In this document: piece after piece, positions 62,813-63,044 of the stretch
How positions within the stretch are numbered: the stretch's first letter is position 1
How the letters are laid out: the number at the start of each line of letters is the position of its first letter
Assembly (NCBI GenBank): GCA_902779705.1
Contig: CACZCR010000007.1
Span: 1-63,044 of the forward strand
Source of the DNA: an uncultured Bacteroidales bacterium
GTDB lineage: Bacteria; Bacteroidota; Bacteroidia; Bacteroidales; Paludibacteraceae
Length of the DNA stretch: 63,044 nucleotides
Reading direction: 5' to 3'
Position numbers and translations under genes: made by a program
The notes under the pieces: model-generated
Told to the model about the DNA's origin: nothing
The model's database searches: none
Seen by the model: only the letters and a program-made list of their open reading frames with translations

Positions 62813-62844
62813 CAAAGGTACAAAAAATATTTTAAATATACAAC
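62813..62844 (-). promoter_or_regulatory. Promoter of the umuC-like gene
   Basis: Minus strand: GTTG (62844-62841), 20-base spacer, TACCTTTG (62820-62813). The -33 box departs from TTTG at the first base, so basal strength may be low. Confidence 0.65.
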
Positions 62845-62903
62845 GATGAAAGGGCTGTTTTTTTAGCAAAAACTATTTTTCTCAAACGATTTTTGAGTAA
62901 ATA

Positions 62904-62935
62904 CTTGCGTATTTCAAATATTTGTTGTAATTTTG
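62904..62935 (+). promoter_or_regulatory. Promoter of the rubredoxin-like gene
   Basis: CTTG at 62904-62907 (extended CTTGCGTATTTCA), 20-base spacer, TAATTTTG at 62928-62935. The ATG is at 62976. Confidence 0.75.
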
Positions 62936-62975
62936 CGAGCAAAACAATAACTTATTCACATAAAATTTTATAACT

Positions 62976-63044
62976 ATGGCAAAGTACATTTGTGATGTCT
63001 GCGGGTACGAATATGACCCCAGCGAAACAGGAAAAGCGTTTAAT
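62976..63044 (+). CDS. Rubredoxin-like protein (5' end only)
   Basis: The first 23 codons before the window ends. They read KYICDVCGYEYDPSETG, the first CxxCGYxYDP iron-binding half of a rubredoxin. The full protein would be a small non-heme iron electron carrier, or the N-terminal rubredoxin module of a larger protein such as a fused rubrerythrin or flavoprotein. It fits an anaerobic lifestyle with oxygen defence. The frame is open at the window edge and behind a clear promoter. Confidence 0.85.
   Translation, partial: MAKYICDVCGYEYDPSETGKAFN

Noticed and set aside
62795..62869. Longer start for the UmuC-like polymerase
   Set aside because: It starts upstream of the promoter boxes at 62813-62844, and the ATG at 62794 matches the family start.

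Overview
The window is chromosomal DNA of a Bacteroidota bacterium, most likely a Bacteroidales. The evidence is: 17 promoters of the form TTTG-N20-TAnnTTTG; a MurF-Alr fusion gene; several families largely confined to the phylum (DUF4421, DUF4831, DUF4835/PorD-like, DUF3109, carboxypeptidase-regulatory-domain proteins, OMP_b-brl_3 receptors); and a five-gene Na+-pumping methylmalonyl-CoA decarboxylase locus typical of propionate formers. I see no phage, insertion sequence, CRISPR array, rRNA or tRNA. The content is housekeeping and densely packed.

Layout. 1-800: a phosphopantetheinyl transferase gene whose 3' end runs into mtaB. 629-11416 (minus): two units, a DUF4421 gene with a carboxypeptidase-regulatory-domain gene, then mfd-kdsB-deoD-yidC-mtaB. 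11726-20066 (plus): gyrA, a TPR protein, ruvX, def, mntP, DUF3109, cinA and a metal/cofactor-binding lipoprotein. 20063-23972: an O-methyltransferase (minus), then lrp-trpS-lipoprotein-OMP (plus). 24196-36842 (minus): a ten-gene run tilS-aroE-DUF4831-DUF4835-recN-rarA-hemW-PBP1A-TPR-TraB/GumN with one recognisable promoter. 36930-39214 (minus): a small basic secreted protein and a YtxH/holin-like/AI-2E transporter unit. 39219-47331: thrS (plus), then a truncated murF-alr fusion with an ABC ATPase, an outer-membrane receptor and an AraC regulator (minus). 47407-51617 (minus): mce-mmdA-mmdD-mmdC-mmdB. 51633-62844: a sensor kinase (plus), valS-ispE (minus), dnaX-ygiQ-M23 peptidase (plus), a Crp/Fnr regulator and a UmuC-like polymerase (both minus). 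The window ends in the first 23 codons of a rubredoxin-like protein.

What stands out. (1) Eleven stretches of degenerate tandem heptanucleotides, usually about five units (35 bp), with a different unit at each place. They lie in gene gaps (three in the mmd operon), across the kdsB start codon, and inside mtaB, kdsB, mfd, the ABC ATPase gene and a signal-peptide region. (2) The MurF half of the MurF-Alr fusion has lost about half its length, including the C-terminal domain, while the racemase half is intact. (3) Five of six convergent gene pairs overlap tail to tail. Three share a 4-base stop/stop tetranucleotide; two overlap by 120 and 147 bp inside conserved C-termini. (4) The promoters have an unusually extended -33 element, TTTGCATAT. 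(5) A TraB/GumN protein lacks both motif histidines, and TilS lacks its C-terminal domain.

Start sites were corrected where a promoter, ATGA-type overlap or signal peptide decides the issue. All functional calls rest on motif recognition by eye; no database search was run.
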